A stretch of 64,000 nt of DNA, taken from a virus. The notes under the pieces are model-generated. The model made no database searches. It was not told the origin of the DNA and saw nothing but the letters and a program-made list of their open reading frames with translations. The stretch covers positions 1-64,000 of IMG/VR virus record IMGVR_UViG_3300013126_001527. One strand, 5' to 3'. Below, piece after piece: positions 42,263 through 51,116 of this stretch (positions within the stretch are counted from its first letter, which is position 1; each line of letters opens with the position of its first letter). The position numbers and the translations under genes were made by a program.

Positions 42263-44560
42263 ATGATTAACAATCCAATAATTGATGCTATTATTGACCA
42301 TGCTACTAATTTTGCTAAGGAAAACAAACATAGTTATGTTACACTTGAGCATCTTTTGTATGCTCTAGTCAACAGCGAAGATTTTGGAACTTTATTGGAC
42401 GATTTTGGAGTTGATGTATCAGGGTTAGAAGAAGATATTCATGAATATGTTATTAAACAAACTCATTTAGTTGATGGGTTTAACCAAGAAGTAGCCCCAA
42501 AACGTACACACAGTTTAGAACGTGTATTCAATCGTGCGTTTACTCAGGTGCTGTTCACAGCACGAGAACGAATGGAACCAATTGATTTATTCTTAAGTAT
42601 TACACAAGAAACTAACAGTCATGCTGCATATTTCTTAATCAAATGGGGAGCGACTCGTAAACAGATAGTTGAGTTCTATACAAAACTTGTAGGACAAACA
42701 GCAAACTCAGAGCGTAAAGAAAAGTCTAAAAAACCAGATGCTATTGATCGCATTTTAGATGAACATTGTACTAATTTAAACAAACAGGTGGCAGAAGGTA
42801 AGATTGATCCTGTAATTGGTCGTGAATATGAGTTAGAAGAAATAGCACAGGTACTAGCACGTAGACACAAATCAAATGTGTTAATGATAGGTGATCCTGG
42901 TGTAGGTAAAACTGCAATCGCCGAAGGATTAGCATATAAGATTGTTAACAATCAAGTTCCTGCGTACCTAAACGATTATATCGTATATAATTTGGAAATT
43001 GGTAGTTTATTGGCCGGTAGCAAATACCGCGGTGAGTTTGAAGAAAAACTCAAAGACGTATTATATGCCCTCAATCAAAAGGGCAAAACAATTTTGTTTA
43101 TCGACGAAGCACACCAAATGCATGGTGCTGGTGCAGGAAGTTCTAGTTCTGTTGATTTTGCTAACATGATCAAACCAGCACTGAGTCGAGGTAATATCAA
43201 AGTTATTGCCAGCACAACCTTTGAAGAATATACTAAATCTTTTGAAAAAGATCGTGCATTGATGCGTAGATTCTATAAATTATCAATCGATGAACCTAGT
43301 CCGGCTGTGGCAAAAGAAATCTTGTTTGGGCTGCGTGGGCATTTTGAAGAGTTTCATGGTGGTGTAATAAGCGACGATGCCATTGAATCTGCTGTTGATT
43401 TAAGTGTTCGATATCAGACTGATCGTAGACTTCCGGACAAAGCCATCGATCTTATTGACATGAGTTGTGCTCGTTTGAAGATCAAGTTTGACGAGTGGGT
43501 TGTGGATAAGGAAGAAATTGTTGAGACTATTAGCAAAGCTACTAAGATCCCAATGGAGAATCTTGACAACAAAGAGTCTACCAAAACACTAACTTCATTG
43601 GATGCTAGCGTTAAAGATCGTCTATTCGGGCAAGACTCGGCAGTAGATCAAGTTTTAGAAAAAATCTATATTGCTAAAGCGGGATTAAAATCTCCAACTA
43701 AACCTGTAGGTAGTTTCTTATTTTTAGGTCCAACAGGTACTGGTAAAACAGAACTATGTAAGTTACTAAGTGAAAACCTAAGTATGAAACTAATTCGCTT
43801 TGATATGAGTGAATACCAAGAGAAACACAGTGTAGCTAAACTTATTGGTGCACCTCCGGGATATGTGGGTTACGAAGACGGTAATCTAGGTGGCGGTTTA
43901 TTAATCAGCGAAGTTGAACGCAACCCACACTCAATTATCTTGTTAGATGAGATTGAGAAGGCCCACCCAGATGTAAGTAATATTCTATTGAGTATCATGG
44001 ACGAAGGCATGGTTACCAGTTCAAATGGTAAGAAAGCAGATTGCCGGCATGCTATTGTTATTATGACATCAAATTTGGGTGCTGCCGATAATGAACGTAA
44101 TAATATTGGATTTGGACGAAGCTTATCTAAAGACGGGCAAGATGATGATGCTGTTAAGAAATTCTTTAAACCAGAGTTCCGCAATCGGTTAGATGCAGTG
44201 ATTAAATTTAATAAACTTGATCAGATGTCAATGAAGAAAATTGTTGTTAAATTTATCAACGAACTTAACGATCTATTGGGAGAACGTCATGTTAAAATTA
44301 ATGCAACTGAATCTTTAGTAGATTATCTAGTAGAGGTTGGATTTGATTCTGCAATGGGTGCGAGACCGTTGAATCGAAAGATCAATGAATTAATTAAAGT
44401 CCCCTTAAGTAAAAAGATTCTTTTTGAAAATGTAGAACCGGGTAGCACTGTAACTGTAGATTATTTAGATAGTAATATTGTGTTTACAGTTAGCTCTCCA
44501 ACTGTTAATCTATTAGAAAATAAAACAGTTGACGAACATGGTTACATTGTAGTAGAATAA
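42263..44560 (+). CDS. clpA: ClpA-type AAA+ unfoldase
   Basis: 765 residues, close to bacterial ClpA (~758). Residues ~1-150 are a Clp_N double repeat (HSYVTLEHLLYALV). D1 has Walker A GDPGVGKT (210-217) and Walker B ILFIDEAH. D2 has Walker A GPTGTGKT (489-496) and Walker B IILLDEIE. There is no ClpB-type middle coiled coil. The loop NNIGFG has I615-G616-F617 where ClpA/ClpX have the IGL/IGF tripeptide that docks ClpP. It should therefore feed substrates to host ClpP. No phage clpP or clpS was seen in the window. Confidence 0.9.
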   Translation: MINNPIIDAIIDHATNFAKENKHSYVTLEHLLYALVNSEDFGTLLDDFGVDVSGLEEDIHEYVIKQTHLVDGFNQEVAPKRTHSLERVFNRAFTQVLFTARERMEPIDLFLSITQETNSHAAYFLIKWGATRKQIVEFYTKLVGQTANSERKEKSKKPDAIDRILDEHCTNLNKQVAEGKIDPVIGREYELEEIAQVLARRHKSNVLMIGDPGVGKTAIAEGLAYKIVNNQVPAYLNDYIVYNLEIGSLLAGSKYRGEFEEKLKDVLYALNQKGKTILFIDEAHQMHGAGAGSSSSVDFANMIKPALSRGNIKVIASTTFEEYTKSFEKDRALMRRFYKLSIDEPSPAVAKEILFGLRGHFEEFHGGVISDDAIESAVDLSVRYQTDRRLPDKAIDLIDMSCARLKIKFDEWVVDKEEIVETISKATKIPMENLDNKESTKTLTSLDASVKDRLFGQDSAVDQVLEKIYIAKAGLKSPTKPVGSFLFLGPTGTGKTELCKLLSENLSMKLIRFDMSEYQEKHSVAKLIGAPPGYVGYEDGNLGGGLLISEVERNPHSIILLDEIEKAHPDVSNILLSIMDEGMVTSSNGKKADCRHAIVIMTSNLGAADNERNNIGFGRSLSKDGQDDDAVKKFFKPEFRNRLDAVIKFNKLDQMSMKKIVVKFINELNDLLGERHVKINATESLVDYLVEVGFDSAMGARPLNRKINELIKVPLSKKILFENVEPGSTVTVDYLDSNIVFTVSSPTVNLLENKTVDEHGYIVVE

Positions 44561-44582
44561 TTTTATTAGATGTCAGGGCTCC

Positions 44583-44590
44583 GATAAATA
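44583..44590 (+). promoter_or_regulatory. Late promoter-like box GATAAATA
   Basis: One mismatch from TATAAATA, 27 nt before the small gene at 44618. Confidence 0.45.
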
Positions 44591-44617
44591 AACATAGTAT
44601 ATTATTAGGAGCCCGAA

Positions 44618-44782
44618 ATGGCAAAGTTACAAGAAGAAGTTTTAGTTATCAAAGTTAGCAAAATGTTAAAAGACAATGATGCTGAAAAAGTAATTCTAAC
44701 CGCAGAAACTGTAGCAAGTTTAGAAGCAGTGGTACAAGAACTAGCAGGTGCTCACACCCTAGTTGAAATTCAAGTAGCATAA
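44618..44782 (+). CDS. Small hypothetical protein (54 aa)
   Basis: MAKLQEEVLVIKVSKMLKDN then DAEKVILTAETVASLEAVVQ, ending TLVEIQVA. It has an ATTAGGAGC ribosome site and a late-type box, so it is credible despite the length. Alternating strand-helix-strand pattern. No family recognised. Confidence 0.6.
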   Translation: MAKLQEEVLVIKVSKMLKDNDAEKVILTAETVASLEAVVQELAGAHTLVEIQVA

Positions 44783-44808
44783 TTTAATTCAATAAAGAGA
44801 GATTTTCA

Positions 44809-45597
44809 ATGGCAAAGCGTATTAAACCCAACGCACCTCAGATGGTGCAAAATCAAACTGCTCCTGCACAACAGCAACAATTTGACTTTAGTAAAGTACA
44901 TATTCACTTTGGTATCCCATGCTACGGTGGACAAATTACAGAACCTTGTTTTACCAGTTTCTTACGTTTTATCTTACTAGCAAGCCGTGTAGGATTACAA
45001 TGGTCGTTAGACACTATGGTTAACGAGTCACTGGTAACACGTGCTCGTAATAACTTAATGGCTAAAATGATGACCAATGACAAGGCCACACATTTTATGT
45101 TTATTGACGCAGATATTCGTTTTCAACCAGAAAGTATCCTGCAGATGATTGCCACAGACAAAGATGTAATTGGCGGATTGTATCCTAAGAAAGCCTTGCC
45201 AATTAGCTATGTAATTAACGTACAGCCCGGTACACAAATTATCAACGATCTGTTTAAGGTTGACACTATGGGCACTGGTTTTATGATGTTTAAACGTCAC
45301 GTCTACGAAAAACTAATTGCTGCGCACCCAGAATGTAAATATGTTGATGATGTGGGATTAGGCAAGCAGTTTGAACCAATGATGTATTCAATCTTTGACA
45401 CGGCAATTGACGAAAAGGGACATTACCTGTCAGAAGATTGGTTGTTCTGTAGACGTTGGGCTGCACTAGGCGGCGAAATCTATGCCCACAGTAAGGTACT
45501 GTTAAATCACAGTGGTCATTATGAATTTGCTGGCGACCTAGACGTGTTAATTGGCAAGAAAAAAGCAGAGCATCCGAATCCAAATCAACCTAAGTAA
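44809..45597 (+). CDS. Glycosyltransferase-like protein
   Basis: 262 residues. A GT-A type plan: IHFGIPCYGGQITEPCFTSF (strand and loop), VNESLVTRARNNLMAKMM, then FMFIDADIRF, where DAD is the metal-binding DXD motif. EDWLFCRRW near the C-terminus is the candidate base/acceptor region. It could glycosylate virion proteins, DNA or surface sugars; the substrate cannot be told. Ribosome site AAAGAGAG. Confidence 0.65.
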   Translation: MAKRIKPNAPQMVQNQTAPAQQQQFDFSKVHIHFGIPCYGGQITEPCFTSFLRFILLASRVGLQWSLDTMVNESLVTRARNNLMAKMMTNDKATHFMFIDADIRFQPESILQMIATDKDVIGGLYPKKALPISYVINVQPGTQIINDLFKVDTMGTGFMMFKRHVYEKLIAAHPECKYVDDVGLGKQFEPMMYSIFDTAIDEKGHYLSEDWLFCRRWAALGGEIYAHSKVLLNHSGHYEFAGDLDVLIGKKKAEHPNPNQPK

Positions 45598-46043
45598 TGC
45601 CTTCCGAACTATTAAGTTTTCAAATTAAACTAAGCGGAACTTACTGGGATAAACTTCCAGAATTTTCCGTTTGGTTAGATGACCAAAAGATTGATCAAAA
45701 TATTCTTTCTTCCAAGGACTGCGTTGTTAATTTTGAGCAAGAACTCTGCCAAGGTGATCACTTTCTCAAAATTCGATTAGAAAATAAAGACCAACGTACA
45801 GATACCATAGTTGAAGATGGTGCAATAATCAAAGATCTTTTACTTAATATTGAAGATATCATTATAGATGACATTAGCATAGGCGGCCTATTGTGGACTG
45901 CTGAATATCTATTAGACGAACCGCAAGAATATCAAGGAAAAACAATTTCTCAGCTCAATCATTGCGTAAATTTAGGGTGGAATGGTACTTATATTTTAAA
46001 ATTTAGTAGTCCATTTTATCGATGGCTATTAGAAAAACTCTAA
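45597..46043 (+). CDS. Small beta-sandwich protein, possible carbohydrate-binding module
   Basis: 148 residues, TAATG overlap with the glycosyltransferase. FSVWLDDQKID, FLKIRLENKDQRTDTIVEDG, LLLNIEDIIIDDISIGGLLW and CVNLGWNGTYILKFSSPFYR give a pattern like xylan-binding/CBM-type domains in marine phages. Its partner enzyme and the related small gene at 47096 suggest a sugar-linked role (inference). Confidence 0.5.
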   Translation: MPSELLSFQIKLSGTYWDKLPEFSVWLDDQKIDQNILSSKDCVVNFEQELCQGDHFLKIRLENKDQRTDTIVEDGAIIKDLLLNIEDIIIDDISIGGLLWTAEYLLDEPQEYQGKTISQLNHCVNLGWNGTYILKFSSPFYRWLLEKL

Positions 46044-46044
46044 A

Positions 46045-46052
46045 CTAAATAT
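46045..46052 (+). promoter_or_regulatory. Late promoter-like box ACTAAATA
   Basis: A TATAAATA-like octamer (two mismatches), 21 nt before the start at 46074. Confidence 0.3.
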
Positions 46053-46073
46053 AGTATAAACTAAAGGTTTACT

Positions 46074-47096
46074 ATGTTTTTACAGCAATTATTTGAAGCA
46101 ATAGATAAAAGGCATGCGGCATTCTGTTTTGGTCGTATGAATCCACCTACTATAGGCCATGCACAATTAATCAACACCGTAGCTAAAAGTGCTGCAGGTG
46201 GCGATTACTTTATCTTTACTAGCCAAAGTCATGATGCTAAGAAAAATCCCTTAGACTACAGTACAAAAGTTAAATTCCTTAAAGCCCTATTCCCAGAATC
46301 AGCAGGTCATATTGTACAAGATGCCGGTTTAAAAACTATCATACAAGTAGCGCATTGGTTGTATGCTAAAGGTTATCGTAGTGTTACCTTTGTAGCTGGT
46401 AGCGATCGCCTAGCAGACTTTAAAGAGTTGCTAGAGAAATACAACGGAGTACAAGGTCCAAATGGTTTTTATCAATTTGACGCTATTAATTTTGTTAGTA
46501 GTGGGGATCGCGATCCTGACGGAGAAGGATTGGCCGGAGTAAGTGCTAGTGCTGCACGTGCCGCTGCTAAAGCGGGTGATGAACAGGCATTTGCACAAGC
46601 AACTGGCGCAGGCGAATTAACTAATCAACTATATCATGCTGTACGTAAAGGTATGAACGTAACTAAAGACTTAAATGAATTTGCCACGGATGGTTTCAAC
46701 GGTGGTGATGACGAGGGTTTTAGTCCAGCTATAGCAAAAATGGCAGAAGAAGATGGATTTACCAAAGGTGTTGGGCTAGCTGATGTTGCTACACTAGCAC
46801 GAGCGATGGCTATAAACGCTTGGGATACGCAACACGGTGGATTGTACAAACAATATTTCGCTAAAGGGTTTAAGGAAGGTCGCTCAAATAAAGTACAGCA
46901 CGACAATAAACGTTATAATCTCAACTTAACAGTAAACAAGGATGGCTCTATCAGTCAAAGCGTAGCAGAAGATGCCAGCGGCTACATTCCAAAGAATAAA
47001 CGAGAAGCCAAAGACCCACGTTGGTCAAATGCGCTCACTGTAGACGTACACCCAGATACACCTCGTAAGAACATGAAGGCACTTGGTTTGATCTAA
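46074..47096 (+). CDS. Cytidylyltransferase-fold protein with short N-terminal helix
   Basis: 340 residues. Residues 1-13 (MFLQQLFEAIDKR) form a short amphipathic helix of the kind shared with later genes. Residues ~15-200 are a nucleotidyltransferase fold of the NMNAT/cytidylyltransferase type: GRMNPPTIGH (20-29), an (H/T)xGH motif, and GVSASAAR as the ISxT-like element. The C-terminal part contains ASGYIPKNKREAKDPRWSNA then LTVDVHPDT, a block recurring in T4-like marine phages. The nucleotide substrate is unknown; NAD-linked or coenzyme chemistry is possible. Confidence 0.65.
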   Translation: MFLQQLFEAIDKRHAAFCFGRMNPPTIGHAQLINTVAKSAAGGDYFIFTSQSHDAKKNPLDYSTKVKFLKALFPESAGHIVQDAGLKTIIQVAHWLYAKGYRSVTFVAGSDRLADFKELLEKYNGVQGPNGFYQFDAINFVSSGDRDPDGEGLAGVSASAARAAAKAGDEQAFAQATGAGELTNQLYHAVRKGMNVTKDLNEFATDGFNGGDDEGFSPAIAKMAEEDGFTKGVGLADVATLARAMAINAWDTQHGGLYKQYFAKGFKEGRSNKVQHDNKRYNLNLTVNKDGSISQSVAEDASGYIPKNKREAKDPRWSNALTVDVHPDTPRKNMKALGLI

Positions 47097-47434
47097 TGCC
47101 GTTTGTAAATTTACAAGTAGAAGTACATTGCCAACAGCCTAACTGGGTTTCTCGTCCCCATAATTTAAAATATCAAAATCCTATATATAGAATTTATCTA
47201 AATGGTGACTTATTTACTGAACGCACATGGATATGGGATAGTAAAAGGATCTTTATTAGCGAAGATATATGGGCTCAGTTAGGAAAAAATATATCTTATA
47301 CAATCAAATTGGTTCCAGTTTTAAAGAATTCCGCTCAGGCTAAATTTAAACTAACCAATTTAGAGGTCAACGACGTTGAAGAGGTAGTATTTGATTCTGT
47401 CAATGACTGCCAGTTAACATTTAAAATACGATAA
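47096..47434 (+). CDS. Small beta-sandwich hypothetical protein
   Basis: 112 residues, TAATG overlap. NLQVEVHCQQPNWVSRPHNL, then YRIYLNGDLFTERTWIW and LTNLEVNDVEEVVFDS. Strand-rich and probably of the same general class as the protein at 45597, though similarity is weak. Confidence 0.45.
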   Translation: MPFVNLQVEVHCQQPNWVSRPHNLKYQNPIYRIYLNGDLFTERTWIWDSKRIFISEDIWAQLGKNISYTIKLVPVLKNSAQAKFKLTNLEVNDVEEVVFDSVNDCQLTFKIR

Positions 47435-47437
47435 ATA
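47430..47437 (+). promoter_or_regulatory. Late promoter-like box GATAAATA close to a start codon
   Basis: One mismatch from TATAAATA, overlapping the previous stop, only 6 nt before the ATG at 47444. If used, the mRNA would be almost leaderless. Confidence 0.4.
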
Positions 47438-47443
47438 GATTAT

Positions 47444-47602
47444 ATGAAAATCTTTGAAGTAATTACTATTAAAGAAAATGCTAGCATAGGCTCAACTGCT
47501 TCGGGCGGTGTTGCTACAAGCATGGGCGGCGGTGCTGGTTTTGGTACTAGTATTTTTATGCGCAGAATTCCAAAGAAAACTAAAAAGAGTAAACAAAAAT
47601 GA
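47444..47602 (+). CDS. Small Gly-rich/basic protein (52 aa)
   Basis: MKIFEVITIKENASIGSTAS, then GGVATSMGGGAGFGTSIFMR and a basic end (RIPKKTKKSKQK). A short N-terminal helix of the same type as neighbouring genes followed by Gly-rich and Lys-rich stretches, which might bind DNA in the head (inference). Overlaps the next gene by four bases. Too short for family assignment. Confidence 0.6.
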   Translation: MKIFEVITIKENASIGSTASGGVATSMGGGAGFGTSIFMRRIPKKTKKSKQK

Positions 47603-50514
47603 ATATGAAATCCCTATTAGAAAAGATGATGAAGTTTGCCGGAGAACCTGATCAAACAGCTGGTGATCAAGTGCGCAGTTCCGAAAAGGTCAAAAAAAGT
47701 GGCAAAGACCATCCATTCAAAGGTCGATTAGTTGGCGACAGCATAGAACCGCAGACTAATATGTTAGAAGAACTTAGCCAAGAATCTAAAGACAAAAACA
47801 TCGAATGGGCCTTATCAGAGGCATGGGCAGAATTTAAAGAAGCTGCATTTAAAGATACCGCAGAAAAGCGCACTACACGTAAAGGCAGTCGTCCTAGTCG
47901 AGGTCATGAGCCTGTAGCTCGTTATAAAAAAGTAGAAGAAGCCACCCAAGAAGAAATTTGGCAAGGTTGGAAAATTCGCTACGAAACCACGCCTCAAATT
48001 AAAGGACAACCACTACGTTGGATGGTATGGCACACTAAACGAGGCACAGAAAGTGCGCACGAAGGACAGGCAAATACCCCGCAAGAAGCTATCGAAGCTG
48101 CAAAAGCATGGATTCAAAGTGGTGGTAATGCTAAGGAAATCACTACTAGTACAGTAACCATCGACTTTAATGTGAAATTTGCCAACGAAATTGTCAACGG
48201 CAATGATTTTTATGCTAAAATCGTACAAGGACCAACTCTACTAGTTTCAGGTGACGCAAAACCGGGATTCAAACGTAGTCATATTCGTACACAAAAGAGT
48301 AAAGCCACACAAGACACTACGCTATTGCCAATGATTAGCCTGTCAAATTCTGAAGCAACATCTGCAGGATTAAAGGCCCACGGTCGTTATATCTTAGGCG
48401 ACACACAACAAATGGAAGATGGTACACTAGCATATCCGTTAATTTATCAAAGCACAGTACAGGCCAAAGGCGATATAATGCGGTTGGGTAAACCTGGATT
48501 GACTGTAGCGATGAACCGAGAAGTTAGTGGCTTAGAAGAAACAGACCAGGGCATCAGTAAAGCTAAGGAAACTGAGTTTCATACTAAATTAGATACCCTA
48601 GTACACGATACATTTGGTCGCCGTAAAGAAGAAATGAAAGAAGGTTGGGGTCGTGGTCATGACCGCGTTAGCCTACCAGATGAGCCAAGCACATATTGGT
48701 CAGGTAAAGGCCAACTACAAAAAGAATACGAAGCACTGTACGATCAACTAGTCCCAGCATCAGGTGCGGCAGATACTATTGAAGGTGAAGTACTACGTGC
48801 GGCCAGTAAGATTGTTTATCGTCACTACAACGATGGTGATGAATTTAATGCTCCAAGTTTTGGCCAACTTGAAGAATTTATTGGCAAGGTTACTAGTTAC
48901 GATGACCTAGCACACAAGGCCACAGAATTCGCTCTAAAAGCCAACGGCAACTATCATCCTAACCACGGTTGGGACAGCCTAGACGTTATGGAATACGGTC
49001 CTGAAGACAACAGTGATGACTATGATGAAGATGACGGCTGGGATGAAGAGGAAGAAGATACTAGCTGGGACCAAGATGACAATGACGAAGATTTAGATGA
49101 AAGCGATAAAGAAGAGTTCAAATCAACTTATAAAAAGTTCAACGACAAAGTTAAACAACAAAAAGAAAAAGGTGTAGCAGAAAGCTACTACAAATATTCT
49201 GTAAAAAATCCAGATGGTAAGGGTGGAGTATACCACAAAGCAGAACCTGGTTACACAGACCAAATTATTGCTAAAGATATTGCTAAAGCTAAAAGAGATA
49301 ACCCTCGGGCTACTATTCAAGCAACTAAAGATGGTAAACCATTTGACTGGGAAGCTGTATTAGGTGAAGGTATTGTTGATAAAGTTCGTGGTGCTAATTA
49401 TAAACGTCTAGCAAAACGTTCATTTGATAAAGCATACGATGCGCATCAAGACTCTATAGACGCACCAAAAACACCAGCAGAAAGAAGATCAGCACGTGCT
49501 GAATTTAACAAACAATATGACAAAGGTGTTGCTCGTGAAAAACTTGCTAAAGAATTAGGTGAAGGTTGGGAAAGTGGTCCTGAAGAACGTGCCCCGCGTG
49601 AACGTGATCCAGATTGGGAATACGATCAACGTCGCCAAGAGAAGATGGACATTGAAGCTGAGAAAGCTCAAGCACAACGCCCACAAGAACAATACTATAC
49701 TTTAGTAGGTCGTGGTCCTAACTATGAAGCAAACTATGCGTTCCCTGGTGAATATGCTACGCAAGATGAAGCTGTGGCAGCACGTGCTCGTCTAATGGCT
49801 GATCCTAGTACACCAAACCCACGTGACATAGGTATTAGTAAACGTACACGTTACTTAGACATTAAAGAAGGTCGTGAAACTCCTCTACGTGATAAAGAAG
49901 ATTACGCTGCTAAGAAGAAAGCCTTGCAAGACATCCAGTCTGATCCAAGCACAGCGCAAGATTTAGAACTATCAGTAGAAGTTATGCGTAGACTAGCTGG
50001 CTTAAAACAACAGGCTAAAGCTATGGGCCTAGACGAAAGCCGTGCTCACAAGATTTTGGCTCGTAAATTAGCTGACATTGAACGTAAACCTACTGCTGCC
50101 GATACAGACGATGATGCAGCCCGTGCAGAGAAAGCTAAAGCTGATTATGCAAAATATGTAGCTAAGATGAAAAAAGAAAATCCTAATTTTATTCCTATGT
50201 TCAAAATAGATGAATATGGTGCAGATGCTACTACCTCTGCAACTTCGTCAACTATTGATAAAACCAAGGTAAAAGATATAGCGCAGGCAAGCCAAGCACT
50301 AAAGGCCGCAACTGGCAGTACTGCACCTGCACAAAATATTGTAAAAGCAATCGATGCTGCTAGCCAAGGAAAACCAGTTGGACAGCAGGATATGAAGGCT
50401 ATAGAACCCCTAATGAAAGACATTGCTACTGTAGCTAGTGCACCTAAATTAGCAGGTCAATTTAGATCTTTAATGCAACAGGTAGATAGAGAACAAAAAC
50501 TTCAAGGAAAATAA
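47599..50514 (+). CDS. Giant charged multidomain protein, possible processed internal protein
   Basis: 971 residues, hydrophilic, Lys/Glu-rich, no transmembrane segment. N-terminus MNMKSLLEKMMKFAGE resembles the short head-targeting helices discussed in the findings. An acidic low-complexity stretch lies at ~465-510. Later, short repeated domains appear (YYKYSVKNPDGKGGVYHKAE; YYTLVGRGPNYEANYAFPGE). Two sites match the T4 prohead protease pattern LxE|G: LGE590|G and LGE655|G. MRRLAGLKQ near ~805 parallels the C-terminal LRKLAGIK of the protein at 60546. Function unknown; possible polyprotein packaged in the capsid. Confidence 0.6.
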   Translation: MNMKSLLEKMMKFAGEPDQTAGDQVRSSEKVKKSGKDHPFKGRLVGDSIEPQTNMLEELSQESKDKNIEWALSEAWAEFKEAAFKDTAEKRTTRKGSRPSRGHEPVARYKKVEEATQEEIWQGWKIRYETTPQIKGQPLRWMVWHTKRGTESAHEGQANTPQEAIEAAKAWIQSGGNAKEITTSTVTIDFNVKFANEIVNGNDFYAKIVQGPTLLVSGDAKPGFKRSHIRTQKSKATQDTTLLPMISLSNSEATSAGLKAHGRYILGDTQQMEDGTLAYPLIYQSTVQAKGDIMRLGKPGLTVAMNREVSGLEETDQGISKAKETEFHTKLDTLVHDTFGRRKEEMKEGWGRGHDRVSLPDEPSTYWSGKGQLQKEYEALYDQLVPASGAADTIEGEVLRAASKIVYRHYNDGDEFNAPSFGQLEEFIGKVTSYDDLAHKATEFALKANGNYHPNHGWDSLDVMEYGPEDNSDDYDEDDGWDEEEEDTSWDQDDNDEDLDESDKEEFKSTYKKFNDKVKQQKEKGVAESYYKYSVKNPDGKGGVYHKAEPGYTDQIIAKDIAKAKRDNPRATIQATKDGKPFDWEAVLGEGIVDKVRGANYKRLAKRSFDKAYDAHQDSIDAPKTPAERRSARAEFNKQYDKGVAREKLAKELGEGWESGPEERAPRERDPDWEYDQRRQEKMDIEAEKAQAQRPQEQYYTLVGRGPNYEANYAFPGEYATQDEAVAARARLMADPSTPNPRDIGISKRTRYLDIKEGRETPLRDKEDYAAKKKALQDIQSDPSTAQDLELSVEVMRRLAGLKQQAKAMGLDESRAHKILARKLADIERKPTAADTDDDAARAEKAKADYAKYVAKMKKENPNFIPMFKIDEYGADATTSATSSTIDKTKVKDIAQASQALKAATGSTAPAQNIVKAIDAASQGKPVGQQDMKAIEPLMKDIATVASAPKLAGQFRSLMQQVDREQKLQGK

Positions 50515-50531
50515 CAATAATACGTCAATTA

Positions 50532-50563
50532 AAAAGGGCCCAATTTGGGCCCTTTTGTTTTTT
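50532..50563 (+). terminator. Bidirectional rho-independent terminator
   Basis: A 10-bp inverted repeat (AAAAGGGCCC / GGGCCCTTTT) with 5-nt loop, T run on the plus strand and A run upstream for the minus strand. It sits between two convergent genes. Confidence 0.85.
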
Positions 50564-51000
50564 TAATCATCAAAATTTTCTGGTTCTATGGCTTCTTGTT
50601 GTAACTCTCTATCCAATCGTTTGAGATAGGTCTTAGCTGATGTGAGCTTTTTAAACATGCGTGTTGCCCGTTTTTTATTCAAATATAAACAGAACATACC
50701 ACTTTCATCTTTTTTAACTTCTGCCAGAGTATCACGTTTAAATCCAATATGTACATTATACACCGGATCAGATTGTAATAGTGTGTCAAATCCAAGAAGT
50801 ATGCTATCGCCTTTTTGCCCCACTTTAACTAATTTATCATCAAATACCGCACTGATGTTGGCTTTTCGCATGATTAATGCCGCAGTTCGTGGGTCTTGAA
50901 CTTGTATATAACCTTGTTCATCGACCCAAAAATCTACACCTTCTTCAAATCCATTAAATGGATCTGATATAAGATCTAATAATTCGTCAATTTGTGTCAT
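50563..51000 (-). CDS. Hypothetical protein on minus strand with consensus promoter
   Basis: 145 residues from ATG 51000 (upstream in-frame starts would reach into the promoter). MTQIDELLDLISDPFNGFEE, then VDFWVDEQGYIQVQDPRTAA and NKKRATRMFKKLTSAKTYLK. A mixed alpha/beta protein with basic C-terminal helix. No family recognised. An exact sigma70 promoter indicates early expression, unlike its late neighbours. Confidence 0.6.
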   Translation of the reverse strand: MTQIDELLDLISDPFNGFEEGVDFWVDEQGYIQVQDPRTAALIMRKANISAVFDDKLVKVGQKGDSILLGFDTLLQSDPVYNVHIGFKRDTLAEVKKDESGMFCLYLNKKRATRMFKKLTSAKTYLKRLDRELQQEAIEPENFDD

Positions 51001-51038
51001 GATGTAAAATACCCATTGAGTTGTTGATAATAGCAAAC

Positions 51039-51067
51039 ATTATACATTCAAATCTAGAGTTTGTCAA
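51039..51067 (-). promoter_or_regulatory. Sigma70 promoter (minus strand)
   Basis: On the minus strand TTGACA (51067-51062), 17-bp spacer, TATAAT (51044-51039): exact consensus, 38 nt before the start at 51000. Divergent from the late box at 51081. Confidence 0.85.
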
Positions 51068-51080
51068 GTCTTTTTGTTTT

Positions 51081-51088
51081 GATAAATA
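51081..51088 (+). promoter_or_regulatory. Late promoter-like box GATAAATA
   Basis: One mismatch from TATAAATA. It is 28 nt before ATG 51117 and 16 nt before ATG 51105; the spacing used elsewhere favours 51117. Confidence 0.45.
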
Positions 51089-51116
51089 TCATATAAGCAC
51101 AAGTATGGACAATATT

